64,000 bases of DNA from Candidatus Poribacteria bacterium (GTDB lineage Bacteria; Poribacteria; WGA-4E; WGA-3G): contig JAAXGN010000001.1 of assembly GCA_012267415.1 (NCBI GenBank), positions 62,001-126,000 on the forward strand. Reading direction: 5' to 3'. The notes under the pieces were generated by a model, which searched no databases, had not been told where the DNA came from, and was given only the letters and a program-made list of their open reading frames with translations. Of this stretch, positions 9,590-18,031 are shown piece by piece. The position numbers were made by a program, and so were the translations under genes. Every line of letters starts with the position of its first letter. Within the stretch, counting starts at the first letter, position 1.

Positions 9590-9608
9590 GATAATGATTC
9601 TCATTATC
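9590..9608. promoter_or_regulatory. Fur box
   Basis: GATAATGATTCTCATTATC matches the classical 19-bp Fur consensus GATAATGATAATCATTATC at 17 of 19 positions and is itself an almost perfect palindrome. It is 62 bp before the porin start and the only such site I found in the window. Confidence 0.85.
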
Positions 9609-9750
9609 CTAAAATATGCTTAAAGCACAACATTTGCGCTTAAGTTGCCAATAATTATACCCGTCAAATTCACTAATGTCAAATAAATTATGGAAAATTC
9701 TTGGAATTTTTTGGTATTTTAAGTTCATTATGACAAATTAGGACGTAAGA

Positions 9751-9772
9751 AGGCGGATCTGGTCATCCGCCT
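9751..9772. repeat. Inverted repeat after the 37-aa gene
   Basis: AGGCGGAT and ATCCGCCT flank a 6-base loop, 20 bp after the stop of the small basic protein gene. No run of T follows on the minus strand, so it is either a poor terminator or an mRNA 3'-end stabiliser. Confidence 0.5.
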
Positions 9773-9792
9773 GAAAAACGTAAATGTCTCAA

Positions 9793-9906
9793 CTAACGGT
9801 TCTGCAAAAGTTCCTTCAATGCAGCTTTTTTCTTTTTCTTACGTCGTAATTGGCGTTGACGAATTTGTGTTCGTCTTCTGACTTGTCCGCTCTTACTCCG
9901 TGCCAT
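9793..9906 (-). CDS. 37-residue very basic small protein
   Basis: ATG at 9906 overlaps the last 14 bases of the upstream 362-residue gene in another frame and is preceded by AGGAGGAGA, a very strong ribosome site. The product is MARSKSGQVRRRTQ... ending in a run of five lysines and ALKELLQNR, with roughly half of its residues basic. It could bind nucleic acid or the ribosome; no family is recognised. A longer reading from 9987 has no ribosome site and is less likely. The overlap suggests translational coupling. Confidence 0.6.
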   Translation of the reverse strand: MARSKSGQVRRRTQIRQRQLRRKKKKKAALKELLQNR

Positions 9907-10981
9907 CAGAATCTCCTCCTTCATCAATAGTTTTTGCGAGAAACATGACTGCAGATTGACAGTAATTCTCCAGGGCATCCATGGCAATCGTTAACTCTTC
10001 TGTAGAATGTGCAAATAGATGTAATCTATCTGATGTAACATGAACATAATTTTCAATCGCTTGTCCCGATGCATTACCATGAATTGTATTATAGGTTTCA
10101 GGTTGATTCGTTTCCCAGTCGTCTAACAACTCAACTATGTCGACTCCGATACAATTCCTATAAAGTGCATTTACTGGATACTTATCTGATATTGCCCCAT
10201 CAAGAAATAGCTGATAGTCAGGTACAGATGTTTCATTCAGAAAGTCATAGGAAGACTGTTCTTGATTGCGTAACATCGGTTCATCAGGTTCTTGTATATT
10301 TGGAATGGTTGTATCTGTATCAATGTCTGGTTCTGCATGCATTTCGGTGTTGGTTAAGTGTTGCTGTGTGGAAATTAGACGAATTGTATTTATCAGAATA
10401 CCTTCAAAGATTGGGTGTTCGCTATATTGCTCTTTTGGTGCTACATCAAAAAATGTGCGAGCAACGAAAGCCGCTTCAGCTTGACTGCGATCCGCAGTTC
10501 TTTTGAAGCGTTTTTCACAACTGCTGAGTGCAACTTTCAGGGAGCCGATTATCTCTGGTGTCATCAAGTTTGGCATTGCTTCAACCATGAAACTCTCAAT
10601 AAAGACTTCTATGTCATCCATAGATTGAAAAAACTTGCCTTTGAAATCACTATTTCTCTCATCACTGTTTTCAGGTATTCTGTCGTCTTCATCCTCTTCA
10701 TCTTCAAAATCAAGCTCAGCATTTATGTCTGGTAGTTGAACATAGTTTGAAAGTTGCGTAATCGTCTTATCAAAGTCGAAGTGTACGTTTTCAAATTCTG
10801 GTTCAAGGACGAGACTACGACTATTCATGAGCAACTCAAATATACCTTCCTCATCCATCTTACTGAACTGTAATTTGCGTTGTTTTTCCAGAGCTAACTG
10901 TTTATGTTTTGATTTCTGGTTGCGATTGCGTTTTTCCCGTTTCCGGGCAACATTCGCTGACCTTTTCTTTTTCTTTGCCAT
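9893..10981 (-). CDS. Unrecognised 362-residue protein with basic N-terminus
   Basis: No family recognised. The first 40 residues are strongly basic (MAKKKKRSANVARKREKR...), followed by a mixed region, a very acidic stretch (DFEDEEDEDDR near residue 90) and a largely helical remainder rich in Asp, Glu and Thr. There is no signal peptide, so it is probably cytoplasmic and may bind RNA or DNA through its basic tail. A promoter is visible at 11054-11082, and the gene is coupled to a 37-residue basic protein at its 3' end. Real coding is supported by the promoter, the long open frame and the coupled downstream start. Confidence 0.7.
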   Translation of the reverse strand: MAKKKKRSANVARKREKRNRNQKSKHKQLALEKQRKLQFSKMDEEGIFELLMNSRSLVLEPEFENVHFDFDKTITQLSNYVQLPDINAELDFEDEEDEDDRIPENSDERNSDFKGKFFQSMDDIEVFIESFMVEAMPNLMTPEIIGSLKVALSSCEKRFKRTADRSQAEAAFVARTFFDVAPKEQYSEHPIFEGILINTIRLISTQQHLTNTEMHAEPDIDTDTTIPNIQEPDEPMLRNQEQSSYDFLNETSVPDYQLFLDGAISDKYPVNALYRNCIGVDIVELLDDWETNQPETYNTIHGNASGQAIENYVHVTSDRLHLFAHSTEELTIAMDALENYCQSAVMFLAKTIDEGGDSDGTE

Positions 10982-11053
10982 GGTAATATTACTATGTCAT
11001 CAGATGTTTCTTTTTTACATAGAAAACTGTATTCTTTCTATAAACCAAATAAA

Positions 11054-11082
11054 AGTATACGCGAACTTCCTTTTAAAGTCAA
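11054..11082 (-). promoter_or_regulatory. Sigma70-type promoter of the 362-residue gene
   Basis: On the minus strand TTGACT (11082-11077), 17 bp, TATACT (11059-11054), about 73 bp before the ATG at 10981. Confidence 0.65.
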
Positions 11083-11136
11083 CTATTATTGTGTGAGGGG
11101 TGTGTAAGTAATTGTCACTGGATTCCCTGTTATATC

Positions 11137-11253
11137 GTAGGGGCGGGGTTTCCCCGCCCGTTAGACGTTCTTACTCTAAGCAGTATGCTGCATCTTGTGA
11201 ACTAACGGGGAGTGATAAGTGTTCTCAATCGGGCGGGGGAACCCCGCCCCTAC
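11137..11253. repeat. REPIN: two inverted GTAG palindromes
   Basis: GTAG plus GGGCGGGGTTTCCCCGCCC (11137-11159) faces an inverted copy, GGGCGGGGGAACCCCGCCC plus CTAC (11231-11253), about 70 bp apart. The two form the classic inverted pair of a REP doublet. The rest of the 565-bp gap (10982-11546) holds the promoter at 11054 and the terminator at 11480, and nothing else I can identify. Confidence 0.85.
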
Positions 11254-11479
11254 GATAGTGAAAAATTTCTGATGATGTTTAAATAAATAATCAGGTAATT
11301 CTGATTCACCGGCCTGGGAAAGATCGGTTTTTACCCTTTTAATTACTTAATCCTCATCAGAAATTTCAAAAACTGAATAACCCTGATTTGAGGGACAGGG
11401 TCGTTTAGTTTCAAGAATTATCGGTTTTGCTGACGTCGGTTGGATTCATAAAGTGTATAAACAAGTTGAGAGACGGTGT

Positions 11480-11516
11480 AAAACAAGAAAGGCAGATATC
11501 AGAAACGATACCTGCC
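11480..11516 (-). terminator. Intrinsic terminator of the coiled-coil gene pair
   Basis: On the minus strand GGCAGGTATC pairs with GATATCTGCC over 10 bp (one G-T) around a 6-base loop, followed by TTTCTTGTTTT. It lies about 30 bp after the stop at 11547. Confidence 0.75.
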
Positions 11517-11546
11517 AGTAGTTTGTGTGATGTAAGATAAGATGAT

Positions 11547-12719
11547 TTATTTCTCCGTGCGTTGCAACTGCTTGAGAACCGAGTCAGCAAAATCACGATC
11601 CCATTTCTGCAATAAAGACTTACGCGCACTTGCAATCGCTTGTTCGCGTTGCTCCTTTGGAACACTTTTCAACCGTGCATCTAACAACGCAGCATACGCT
11701 TTGTGCAATGATGTTTGACGATCTCGAAAGTACTGCCGCGTGCCTTCATCTTTCAACTCACGCGAAAACGTCTCACGAGACTTTAGATCACGCATTGTAA
11801 ATATATCTGGGAACTCTTTTATCAACTTATCATGCCATCCTTGAACCTGCTTCATTAAGGGATCTATTTCAGTTGCATCCTTTCGCAGTTCTACAAGGGA
11901 TTTAGGTTTTTCTGAAAACGAGGACGAACTCGACATTTTTGATGCATCCAAATCTTCAGACACTTTTAATAGCCTGTCATAAATAGTAATTTCCGTTTCG
12001 TCCCTGATTTGAGTCGGAATACTTGGCAGAACATGTTCAAGATAGAAATCCCAATCTTCGTCCGAAGCAGAAAGATTCATTAAAACTGCCAACTCGGCCT
12101 TGAGTTCAATCATCTCGGATTTCATTGCTTCAAACTCTCTTTTTTCTTTCTGTCGTTCTTCCGCACCGGCAATCCAAGCCTCTGCATCAGCAATTCCTTT
12201 CTTTGCACCAGCGATAAGTTTTCCATAAATCCTTTTCGCTTCGGGACTATCTGTTTTAGATAGTTCATTTTCATAGTAAGCAAGCGAGGCTTTATAATAA
12301 TCAAGATTAGACGTGAAATCTTCAGAGTTCGGCGGTTGAGAGGTTGTATCAGATCCGCCAACTGTTGACTCTAAATGCTTTTCAAATTCAAGCACAGATG
12401 GATCGGACGTGTCTGGTATTTCATACAGATCAAGATTATCAAGAAAATGCTGTAATTCTTCGTCAGATGCCCCTGCTTCAGGAGGTGATAACTTTGACAT
12501 TTTCTGATCCATTTTTTCAGTCAATACTGATGTTTGATGTGAATCAACAGGTTGCGTCTCTATCACAGACTTATCAGTATGTGTTATGGATTGATTCTCT
12601 GCAACATGTTTTGTCATGGGCTTTTCTGTTCTTTGGGACAACACAACAAAGGATGTTATCCCCGCTAAAAGCATCACAACGGTAATAAATAGAATTCTGT
12701 TTCGAGTCGGACGTATCAT
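11547..12719 (-). CDS. Unrecognised membrane-anchored charged protein
   Basis: A 390-residue protein with one N-terminal membrane segment (FITVVMLLAGITSFVVL, residues 10-26), then a Ser/Thr/Pro/Glu-rich spacer, a coiled-coil region (EAKRIYGKLIAGAKKGIADAEAW..., about residues 155-215) and a charged helical C-terminal half. The topology suggests an inner-membrane anchor with a large periplasmic part. Its ATG overlaps the stop of the upstream gene as ATGA, so the two are translationally coupled and probably work together. An intrinsic terminator follows. No family recognised. Confidence 0.7.
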   Translation of the reverse strand: MIRPTRNRILFITVVMLLAGITSFVVLSQRTEKPMTKHVAENQSITHTDKSVIETQPVDSHQTSVLTEKMDQKMSKLSPPEAGASDEELQHFLDNLDLYEIPDTSDPSVLEFEKHLESTVGGSDTTSQPPNSEDFTSNLDYYKASLAYYENELSKTDSPEAKRIYGKLIAGAKKGIADAEAWIAGAEERQKEKREFEAMKSEMIELKAELAVLMNLSASDEDWDFYLEHVLPSIPTQIRDETEITIYDRLLKVSEDLDASKMSSSSSFSEKPKSLVELRKDATEIDPLMKQVQGWHDKLIKEFPDIFTMRDLKSRETFSRELKDEGTRQYFRDRQTSLHKAYAALLDARLKSVPKEQREQAIASARKSLLQKWDRDFADSVLKQLQRTEK

Positions 12720-13507
12720 GGGTTCTGCCCCTCCTGACCTTGTTGTGCGGCCAAACCTGCCTTATATGCTATATAAGCGGCAATTGCTGCATCGTATTTT
12801 ATCCTCGCTGCCGCTTCTTCGATTTCCGCTGCTGCGATTTCCGCATTCATATCCGTAACAGCCTGAATGGCTCGATTATATATACGCTCAGCACCATCCG
12901 CCATCTTAAACGCTTGGTCGCGTTGATATTTCAAGAATGGCAAATTATTGCGTGCTCTCTTGAAACGGATATTTGCCCTTGCTTTATCCTGTTTTGCACG
13001 AGTTAGCTCTGATCTTCCATCCGCCAACTCTTTCTTTGCTTTAGCAAGTTGCTCTTGCCAATAATTCCACATTTGAGAGTTCCTTGCACCATCAAGTTTT
13101 CTATGGCAATATTCCATACGACTTTCCGCTGCATTGATTTTACCTTGGGCAAGAATGCGACGATTCTCCGCGGCTTTCCAATCAGAGTTTGCACTCCAAA
13201 ACTCAGCCGTTTCTGCATCTACTCTTGCTTGGGCATCTAAAGCTGCTTGGGCAAGTTTTCCAAATCTTGCATGTGCTACACGCTCCTCTTTTTCAAGTTT
13301 TGGCAACGTAACCCTTAACTTCTCTAAAGCTGCTTCAATGTTGAAATAAGCACTCGCTGCCTCATTCATGTATTTCTGAGCTTTGATGAGACCTTTAGCT
13401 GTATACTCAACCACCTCTCCAACTTGACCCAAAATGCCAGATGACCATAACGTGCCTACGCAAAGTAGAAGTAGACAGATTATGAATAAACCTTTATTTG
13501 CTTTCAC
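12716..13507 (-). CDS. Secreted or anchored alanine-rich coiled-coil protein
   Basis: The frame is open from 13549, but I prefer the GTG at 13507: AAAAGGAGAA lies 8-9 bases before it, while the ATG at 13549 has no ribosome site. This gives 263 residues starting with a hydrophobic signal/anchor (GLFIICLLLLCVGTLWSSG). The rest is almost all long Ala/Glu/Lys/Arg helices with heptad character (residues 40-245), resembling a periplasmic coiled coil. It is the first gene of a coupled pair with a perfect-looking promoter and a structured leader (13550-13837). Function unknown. Confidence 0.7.
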   Translation of the reverse strand: MKANKGLFIICLLLLCVGTLWSSGILGQVGEVVEYTAKGLIKAQKYMNEAASAYFNIEAALEKLRVTLPKLEKEERVAHARFGKLAQAALDAQARVDAETAEFWSANSDWKAAENRRILAQGKINAAESRMEYCHRKLDGARNSQMWNYWQEQLAKAKKELADGRSELTRAKQDKARANIRFKRARNNLPFLKYQRDQAFKMADGAERIYNRAIQAVTDMNAEIAAAEIEEAAARIKYDAAIAAYIAYKAGLAAQQGQEGQNP

Positions 13508-13549
13508 CTTGATATTCTCCTTTTGATTTGAAAAGTATCTAACAATCAT

Positions 13550-13837
13550 CTATACGAACTTTTCGTATAGAGTGTTCTGATTTGACAGACCACAAAGGAG
13601 ACGTCGGCAGGTAAATATGAAAGGAAGTTGCTGTCAACTGTGCCCTTTGGGCATACTGGTTCTCATTTCCCTTTACGCAGGCTTGTGCCTGTGGTAAAAT
13701 GAAAACCAGTTCTGTCATACTCTATCTATGGCAGTGCTACGCGCTGAGAGTGAACCGACACTTTCGGCGCGCCCCCACTTGGGGTAAAGCTGCCCAGGCG
13801 TAATACACAAAAAGGTGCATTTTTCTTTTTACGCCTT
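13550..13837 (-). ncRNA. Structured leader RNA candidate, no known family recognised
   Basis: Transcription from the promoter at 13844-13873 should start near 13837, exactly at the base of an 8-bp helix (AGGCGTAA/TTACGCCT). Then come a junction closed by GGCAG/CTGCC with two inner hairpins (CCCC/GGGG, and a 12-bp stem GCGC..GTG/CAC..GCGC around a 6-base loop), a long hairpin ACTGGTTTTCATTT/AAATGAGAACCAGT capped by a CAGGC/GCCTG stem, a TGCCC/GGGCA hairpin, and finally CTATACGAA/TTCGTATAG (13550-13570) close to the gene start. Part of the junction (CTGCC, 13729-13733) can also pair with a flanking TGACAG, so mutually exclusive folds are possible. I looked for cobalamin, TPP, SAM, 6S, RNase P and tmRNA signatures and found none. 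A riboswitch-like leader or a stand-alone RNA is possible. Confidence 0.5.
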
Positions 13838-13843
13838 ATCATT

Positions 13844-13873
13844 ATTATACAACATTGCATTATTGTTTGTCAA
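13844..13873 (-). promoter_or_regulatory. Consensus sigma70 promoter
   Basis: Minus strand: TTGACA (13873-13868), 18 bp, TATAAT (13849-13844). Both boxes are perfect. It drives the leader and the coiled-coil gene pair. Confidence 0.8.
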
Positions 13874-13911
13874 CTCTTTTTTTATTAAAATTAAATTGGA
13901 AATGAATATAT

Positions 13912-13940
13912 TTGACATGAGAGTTATTATATAGTATCAT
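13912..13940 (+). promoter_or_regulatory. Sigma70-type promoter of the radical SAM gene
   Basis: TTGACA (13912-13917), 17 bp, TATCAT (13935-13940), 75 bp before the ATG at 14016. It is divergent from the promoter at 13844-13873. Confidence 0.65.
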
Positions 13941-14015
13941 TATTATGTCTTTAATACACTTTTACTTTTTATTAAGTTGGGCAAACATTTTGCCTTAGGG
14001 AGTTAAAGCATCATT

Positions 14016-16004
14016 ATGCCAAATGCACTATTAGTATATCCAGAGTTTCCTCCATCTTATTGGGGTTTTAAATATGCCTTAGATTTTCTCGGCAAGAAAT
14101 CTTCAATGCCGCCGCTCGGACTGTTGACAATCGCAGGAATGTTTCCTGACAATTACAACCTGAAAGTAGTTGATATGAACGTTGAAGAGTTGACAGATAC
14201 AGATCTGGCTTGGGCGGATGTTGCTTTAACATCAACAATGATTGTGCAGAAAACATCACTATACGATGTTGTAGAACGGTGCAACCGTGCTAATGTCCCA
14301 ATAATTGCAGGTGGACCGCATCCTACATCTTACTATGATAATATTAAGGAAGAGTGTGATGGCACTGTGAACCATTTTCTTTTCGGTGAAGTTGAGGAGA
14401 TTTTTGAAGATTTCTTGACAGATTTTGAAGGTGGTTCAGCAGATGAAGTCTATAAAGAAAAACGAAAACCGGATATTACGAAAACGCCGCCTCCAAGATA
14501 TGATCTGATTAACCTAAGTGCTTACGGCTCCATGGCATTGCAGTTTTCTCGTGGGTGTCCCTTCAATTGTGAATTCTGTGATATTACCAAACTGTTCGGA
14601 CGTGTACCGAGAACTAAGAACAACGATCAGATGCTATCTGAATTTGAGATGTTGTATAAACTTGGATGGAGAGGTGCAATGTTTGTTGTTGATGACAATT
14701 TTATCGGTAACAAGCGAGACGCAATGCGTTTGCTGCCAGCTGTAAAAACATGGCAAGAGGAACGCGGATTTCCATATACGTTATATACGGAAGCAAGTGT
14801 GAACTTGGTCGAAATTCCTGAAATGTTAGATGCAATGAGCACTGCTGGTTTCAATATGGTCTTTCTTGGTATTGAATCACCTAATGAAGAGGCACTTATC
14901 ACCACATCAAAAGGACAGAATACAAGCAAAGAAGAGGACGCGGGTAGTTACTTACTTAATGCCATCAGAAAGATTCAACATAAGGGAATGGAGGTTACGG
15001 GTGGATTCATCATCGGACTTGATGGCGATACCGAGTTTGATTCGCATATAGATTTCATCCAAGAAGCAGGGATTCCGATGGCGATGGCAGGTTTACTCAC
15101 AGCACTAAAAGAAACTGACCTATGGCATAGACTCAAATTGGAAAATAGACTACTTGACGCATCAAGTGGAAATAATACCGATATGACCCTGAATTTTGTG
15201 CCAGAAATGCCGCGCGATAAACTTATTGAAGAGTACCGCCGTGTGATTTCAACACTGTATGACCCAACATTGAAAAACTATTTTGAAAGATGCTATAGAA
15301 TGCTCAAACACATGCCTTATACCGCGCACAATGTCCGTTCTATAGGTATAGCGGAAGTTCGTGCTTTTATGTTGTCTATGAAGAGACAGATGTTCTCAAA
15401 ACAGGGATTCCAATACATGAAGTTCCTGACGAAGGTTCTGAGATTTGATCGTAGAATGTTCCCTGAAGCTGTTCGTTTAGCCGTGATGGGTTACCATTTA
15501 GAAAAGATAACGCGACACACTGTCGCTGTAGAAGATTTCAGAGCTTTCTTGAATGCAGAAATGGAGTCTTTTAGAAAGAAAATAGAACAATTCGCTGTAA
15601 AGAATGATGACAGTATGCACGAAATAGAGGAATATGTGCAATCCCTAAGCAAGCGAGTTAAGTCAGCGTATGAATCAATTCACAAAGATTTTCGGTATGC
15701 AGCATATAATGCCCTTACCAATTTCCAGAAGTCTTTTTTTGATGCCTATTTAGAAGCGGAATTTGCTGCATTCAAGAATGCAGTTGCAGCTTTCGCTAAA
15801 CTGCAAACTGAAAAAATCGCTGAATTGCAGGCATACTTACGCACGCTCTATGAACGTGTTAGTTCACAACAAGCACAACTTCATGCTGATCTTAAGCAGA
15901 ATATTCAAGATACGTTAGACGTTTTCCAAGAGTCGATTAAACGGCATATTGAGCAACTCTTCGGCTCTTTGCCAATACCCCTTGAAGAACTGCAATACAA
16001 CTGA
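14016..16004 (+). CDS. B12-binding-domain radical SAM protein with coiled-coil extension
   Basis: A 662-residue protein. The N-terminal 150 residues form a cobalamin-binding-like Rossmann domain (SSMPPLGLLTIAGM, IAGGPHPT). The radical SAM core carries the cluster motif CPFNCEFC with Cys181, Cys185 and Cys188, and the GG(F/I)IIGLDGD strand near residue 333. A DUF4070-like segment follows, so it resembles HpnR/HpnJ-type enzymes, which methylate or rearrange lipid-like substrates. Relatives are about 500 residues long. Here about 150 extra residues form a helical, coiled-coil-like tail rich in Ala, Gln and Phe, whose role is unknown. The ECF ATPase gene starts 18 bp downstream. Substrate unknown. 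Confidence 0.85.
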   Translation: MPNALLVYPEFPPSYWGFKYALDFLGKKSSMPPLGLLTIAGMFPDNYNLKVVDMNVEELTDTDLAWADVALTSTMIVQKTSLYDVVERCNRANVPIIAGGPHPTSYYDNIKEECDGTVNHFLFGEVEEIFEDFLTDFEGGSADEVYKEKRKPDITKTPPPRYDLINLSAYGSMALQFSRGCPFNCEFCDITKLFGRVPRTKNNDQMLSEFEMLYKLGWRGAMFVVDDNFIGNKRDAMRLLPAVKTWQEERGFPYTLYTEASVNLVEIPEMLDAMSTAGFNMVFLGIESPNEEALITTSKGQNTSKEEDAGSYLLNAIRKIQHKGMEVTGGFIIGLDGDTEFDSHIDFIQEAGIPMAMAGLLTALKETDLWHRLKLENRLLDASSGNNTDMTLNFVPEMPRDKLIEEYRRVISTLYDPTLKNYFERCYRMLKHMPYTAHNVRSIGIAEVRAFMLSMKRQMFSKQGFQYMKFLTKVLRFDRRMFPEAVRLAVMGYHLEKITRHTVAVEDFRAFLNAEMESFRKKIEQFAVKNDDSMHEIEEYVQSLSKRVKSAYESIHKDFRYAAYNALTNFQKSFFDAYLEAEFAAFKNAVAAFAKLQTEKIAELQAYLRTLYERVSSQQAQLHADLKQNIQDTLDVFQESIKRHIEQLFGSLPIPLEELQYN

Positions 16005-16022
16005 TGGCAATCATGACCCACT

Positions 16023-17543
16023 ATGGTGCCAATTCAGATAGATAATCTCTTCTTCACCTATCCTAGTCGTAAGACCCCTACACTCAATGGTATTAATGTA
16101 GATATATCTGCTGGTGACTTTGTCCTATTAACAGGTCCCACGGGTTGTGGTAAGACTACATTACTGCGTACCATCAATGGTTTGATCCCACATGCCTCTG
16201 CGGGGACACAATCTGGTTCTGTTACTGTTGGCAATCAAAACGTTACAACGCAACCGATGTCCAAGACATGCCAACAGGTTGGGTTTCTTTTTCAGAACCC
16301 CGAGTATCAACTCTTCTGTACAACAGTTGCGGATGAGATTGCTTTTGGTCTTGAAAACATTGGTGTACCTGCCGATGCTATCAGTGATAGATTAACACTC
16401 GCGCTGGATCAGGTTGGTTTGAAAGGTTTTGAGAACAGACTCATCACAGAACTTTCCAGTGGCGAAAAACAACGCGTAGCACTTGCGTCGATTATATCAA
16501 TGAGACCTAAAGTGCTACTACTTGATGAACCGACCAGTCATCTTGATCCTAAAGCAACCCATAGCATATTAGAAATAGTTAAAAATCTGAATACTGAAAT
16601 GGGGGTTACAGTTGTATTTACTACACATAGAGTTAAGCAGGTGGAAGAGTTTTGTAATCGGATTGTGCTAATGGACAAAGGTCAAATCTGTTTAGACTTG
16701 CCAAGATTCTCTGCTTTTCAGGACACGAAACCTTTCCTACGTTTAGGTGTGGAAACACCCAATTCAGACTCTGTTAAGGAAAAACAGATTACAAATTTTG
16801 CACCATCTACCGAGTTGGGAAACCAACTCCTGAGTCTAACTAACATCCGCTATCGTTATCCAGAAAGTAAAATGGACGCTGCGAAACGATTGAACTGTCA
16901 TATTTCTGAAGGAGAGATAATAGCGATTATGGGTGCTAACGGTTCAGGTAAAACAACGTTATTGAATCTGATGGGTGGGTTATTACGTCCAACTGAGGGA
17001 GAAGTTTCAATAGTCGGTAGGGATTCGAAGAAACTCAAACTGAAACATTTAGCAGGAACAGTAGGTATCGTCTTTCAGAATCCAGACCTATTATTGCAGG
17101 CAGCCACTGTCAAGGATGAGATTGCATTTGGACCCAAGAATCTTAAACTCACGATAGAGGATATTCAAAACAGAATTGAAGATGCAATAGATGTTTTCAT
17201 GCTAACAGAGCTCGCAGATGATGTGCCACATTCACTTTCACGTGGACAAAGACAACGCACAGCAGTAGCTGCTGCTGCATCTCTTAAACCTAAGATTTTT
17301 TTGCTTGATGAACCGACGACAGGACAGGATTTACAGAACCTTCATCGTATAATGGATGAACTGTGTCAGACTATACGTGAAGGAAAAAGGACTCTGATTT
17401 TTGCCACACACCATCGTGAACTTACCGAGCAATATGCTGACCGGATCTTGCTCCTGAAAGATGGTGAAATGCTATTTGATGGGAAGCCTGCAACAGTTTT
17501 CTCAGACAGTGCATTACTAAGAGATGCATCACTTTCTTCTTGA
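16023..17543 (+). CDS. ECF transporter ATPase with two fused ABC domains
   Basis: A 506-residue tandem of two complete ABC ATPase domains. First: Walker A GPTGCGKTT (38-46), Q-loop FLFQNPEYQLF, signature LSSGEKQR (about 141) and Walker B VLLLDEPTSHLD. Second: Walker A GANGSGKTT (about 303), VFQNPDLLLQ, signature LSRGQRQR (about 404) and IFLLDEPTTGQD. The 'NP(E/D)xQ' Q-loop context is typical of energy-coupling-factor A1/A2 subunits (YkoD-like fusion). It energises vitamin or metal uptake with the T subunit encoded at 19341. No substrate-binding S component is visible here. Begins 18 bp after the radical SAM gene. Confidence 0.92.
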   Translation: MVPIQIDNLFFTYPSRKTPTLNGINVDISAGDFVLLTGPTGCGKTTLLRTINGLIPHASAGTQSGSVTVGNQNVTTQPMSKTCQQVGFLFQNPEYQLFCTTVADEIAFGLENIGVPADAISDRLTLALDQVGLKGFENRLITELSSGEKQRVALASIISMRPKVLLLDEPTSHLDPKATHSILEIVKNLNTEMGVTVVFTTHRVKQVEEFCNRIVLMDKGQICLDLPRFSAFQDTKPFLRLGVETPNSDSVKEKQITNFAPSTELGNQLLSLTNIRYRYPESKMDAAKRLNCHISEGEIIAIMGANGSGKTTLLNLMGGLLRPTEGEVSIVGRDSKKLKLKHLAGTVGIVFQNPDLLLQAATVKDEIAFGPKNLKLTIEDIQNRIEDAIDVFMLTELADDVPHSLSRGQRQRTAVAAAASLKPKIFLLDEPTTGQDLQNLHRIMDELCQTIREGKRTLIFATHHRELTEQYADRILLLKDGEMLFDGKPATVFSDSALLRDASLSS

Positions 17544-17553
17544 AACCTAGTAC

Positions 17554-18020
17554 TCAGTCAATTCCTATATTGTAGGTCGGGTAGAGCGAAGCGACACCCA
17601 TATTATAGCGATAAATATTACGTGGTGCATCAGCTTGTTCCCTGTATACAAACAGTGTCGTCTCATCATTCCCCATCCATGCTAACCCACCAAAACCCCC
17701 TTCTACCGAAAATTTGTGTATGGTCCGTCTGTCTGTAAAAACATTCTAAATAATAAGACGATTTGCTATGACCTTGAAGGGATCATTTACAAATTCTATT
17801 TCAATGTACATAACATATTTGCCAGAAGGCGACCATCTTGGATACGCTCGATTAAGGAATGTATTCCATTGATGCAAAGGTGTAAAACGTTCTTTTCTGT
17901 CTCCATCCGAATCCATTATCCAAATAGAATCTTCTTGGCATCAATATTCAACGCACAAAACAGGAAAACAGCAAGTCCCAGGCACACAGACGAAAACGTG
18001 AGTCTACGTTTTATTCTCAT
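17554..18020 (-). pseudogene. Decayed TolB/PD40-type beta-propeller gene
   Basis: ATG at 18020 opens a signal peptide (LGLAVFLFCALNIDAKK) that runs into a stop near 17935. In the next frame the sequence resumes as DSIWIMDSDGDRKERFTP and PRWSPSGKYVMYIE, the hallmark of TolB-like PD40 repeats. An in-frame TAG interrupts at about 17746 and the reading then continues (HKFSVEGGFGGLAWMG...) to a TGA at 17554. One frameshift plus one nonsense codon in about 155 codons means a dead remnant. It is probably the 5' part of a longer secreted propeller gene and lies between the ECF A and T genes. Confidence 0.75.
17572..17595 (+). repeat. GTAG-type REP palindrome
   Basis: GTAG followed by GTCGGGTAGAGCGAAGCGAC, inside the 3' end of the decayed propeller gene. 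It is the same family as the pair at 19225-19321. Confidence 0.7.
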
Positions 18021-18031
18021 AACTTAATACC

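Noticed and set aside
9751..9772. Intrinsic terminator
   Set aside because: The stem is good but lacks a T-run on either strand, so it is listed only as an inverted repeat.
11097..11121. Possible lone MITE end (GGGGTGTGTAAGTAATTGTCAC)
   Set aside because: Only the first ten bases match the family, and no partner end lies nearby.
13617..13697. 26-codon plus-strand ORF (MKGSCCQLCPLGILVL...) with hydrophobic CxxC-like product
   Set aside because: It lies antisense within the structured leader, whose hairpins explain the sequence pattern. The AAAGGAG ribosome-like site is 18 bases away. Not convincing enough to call.
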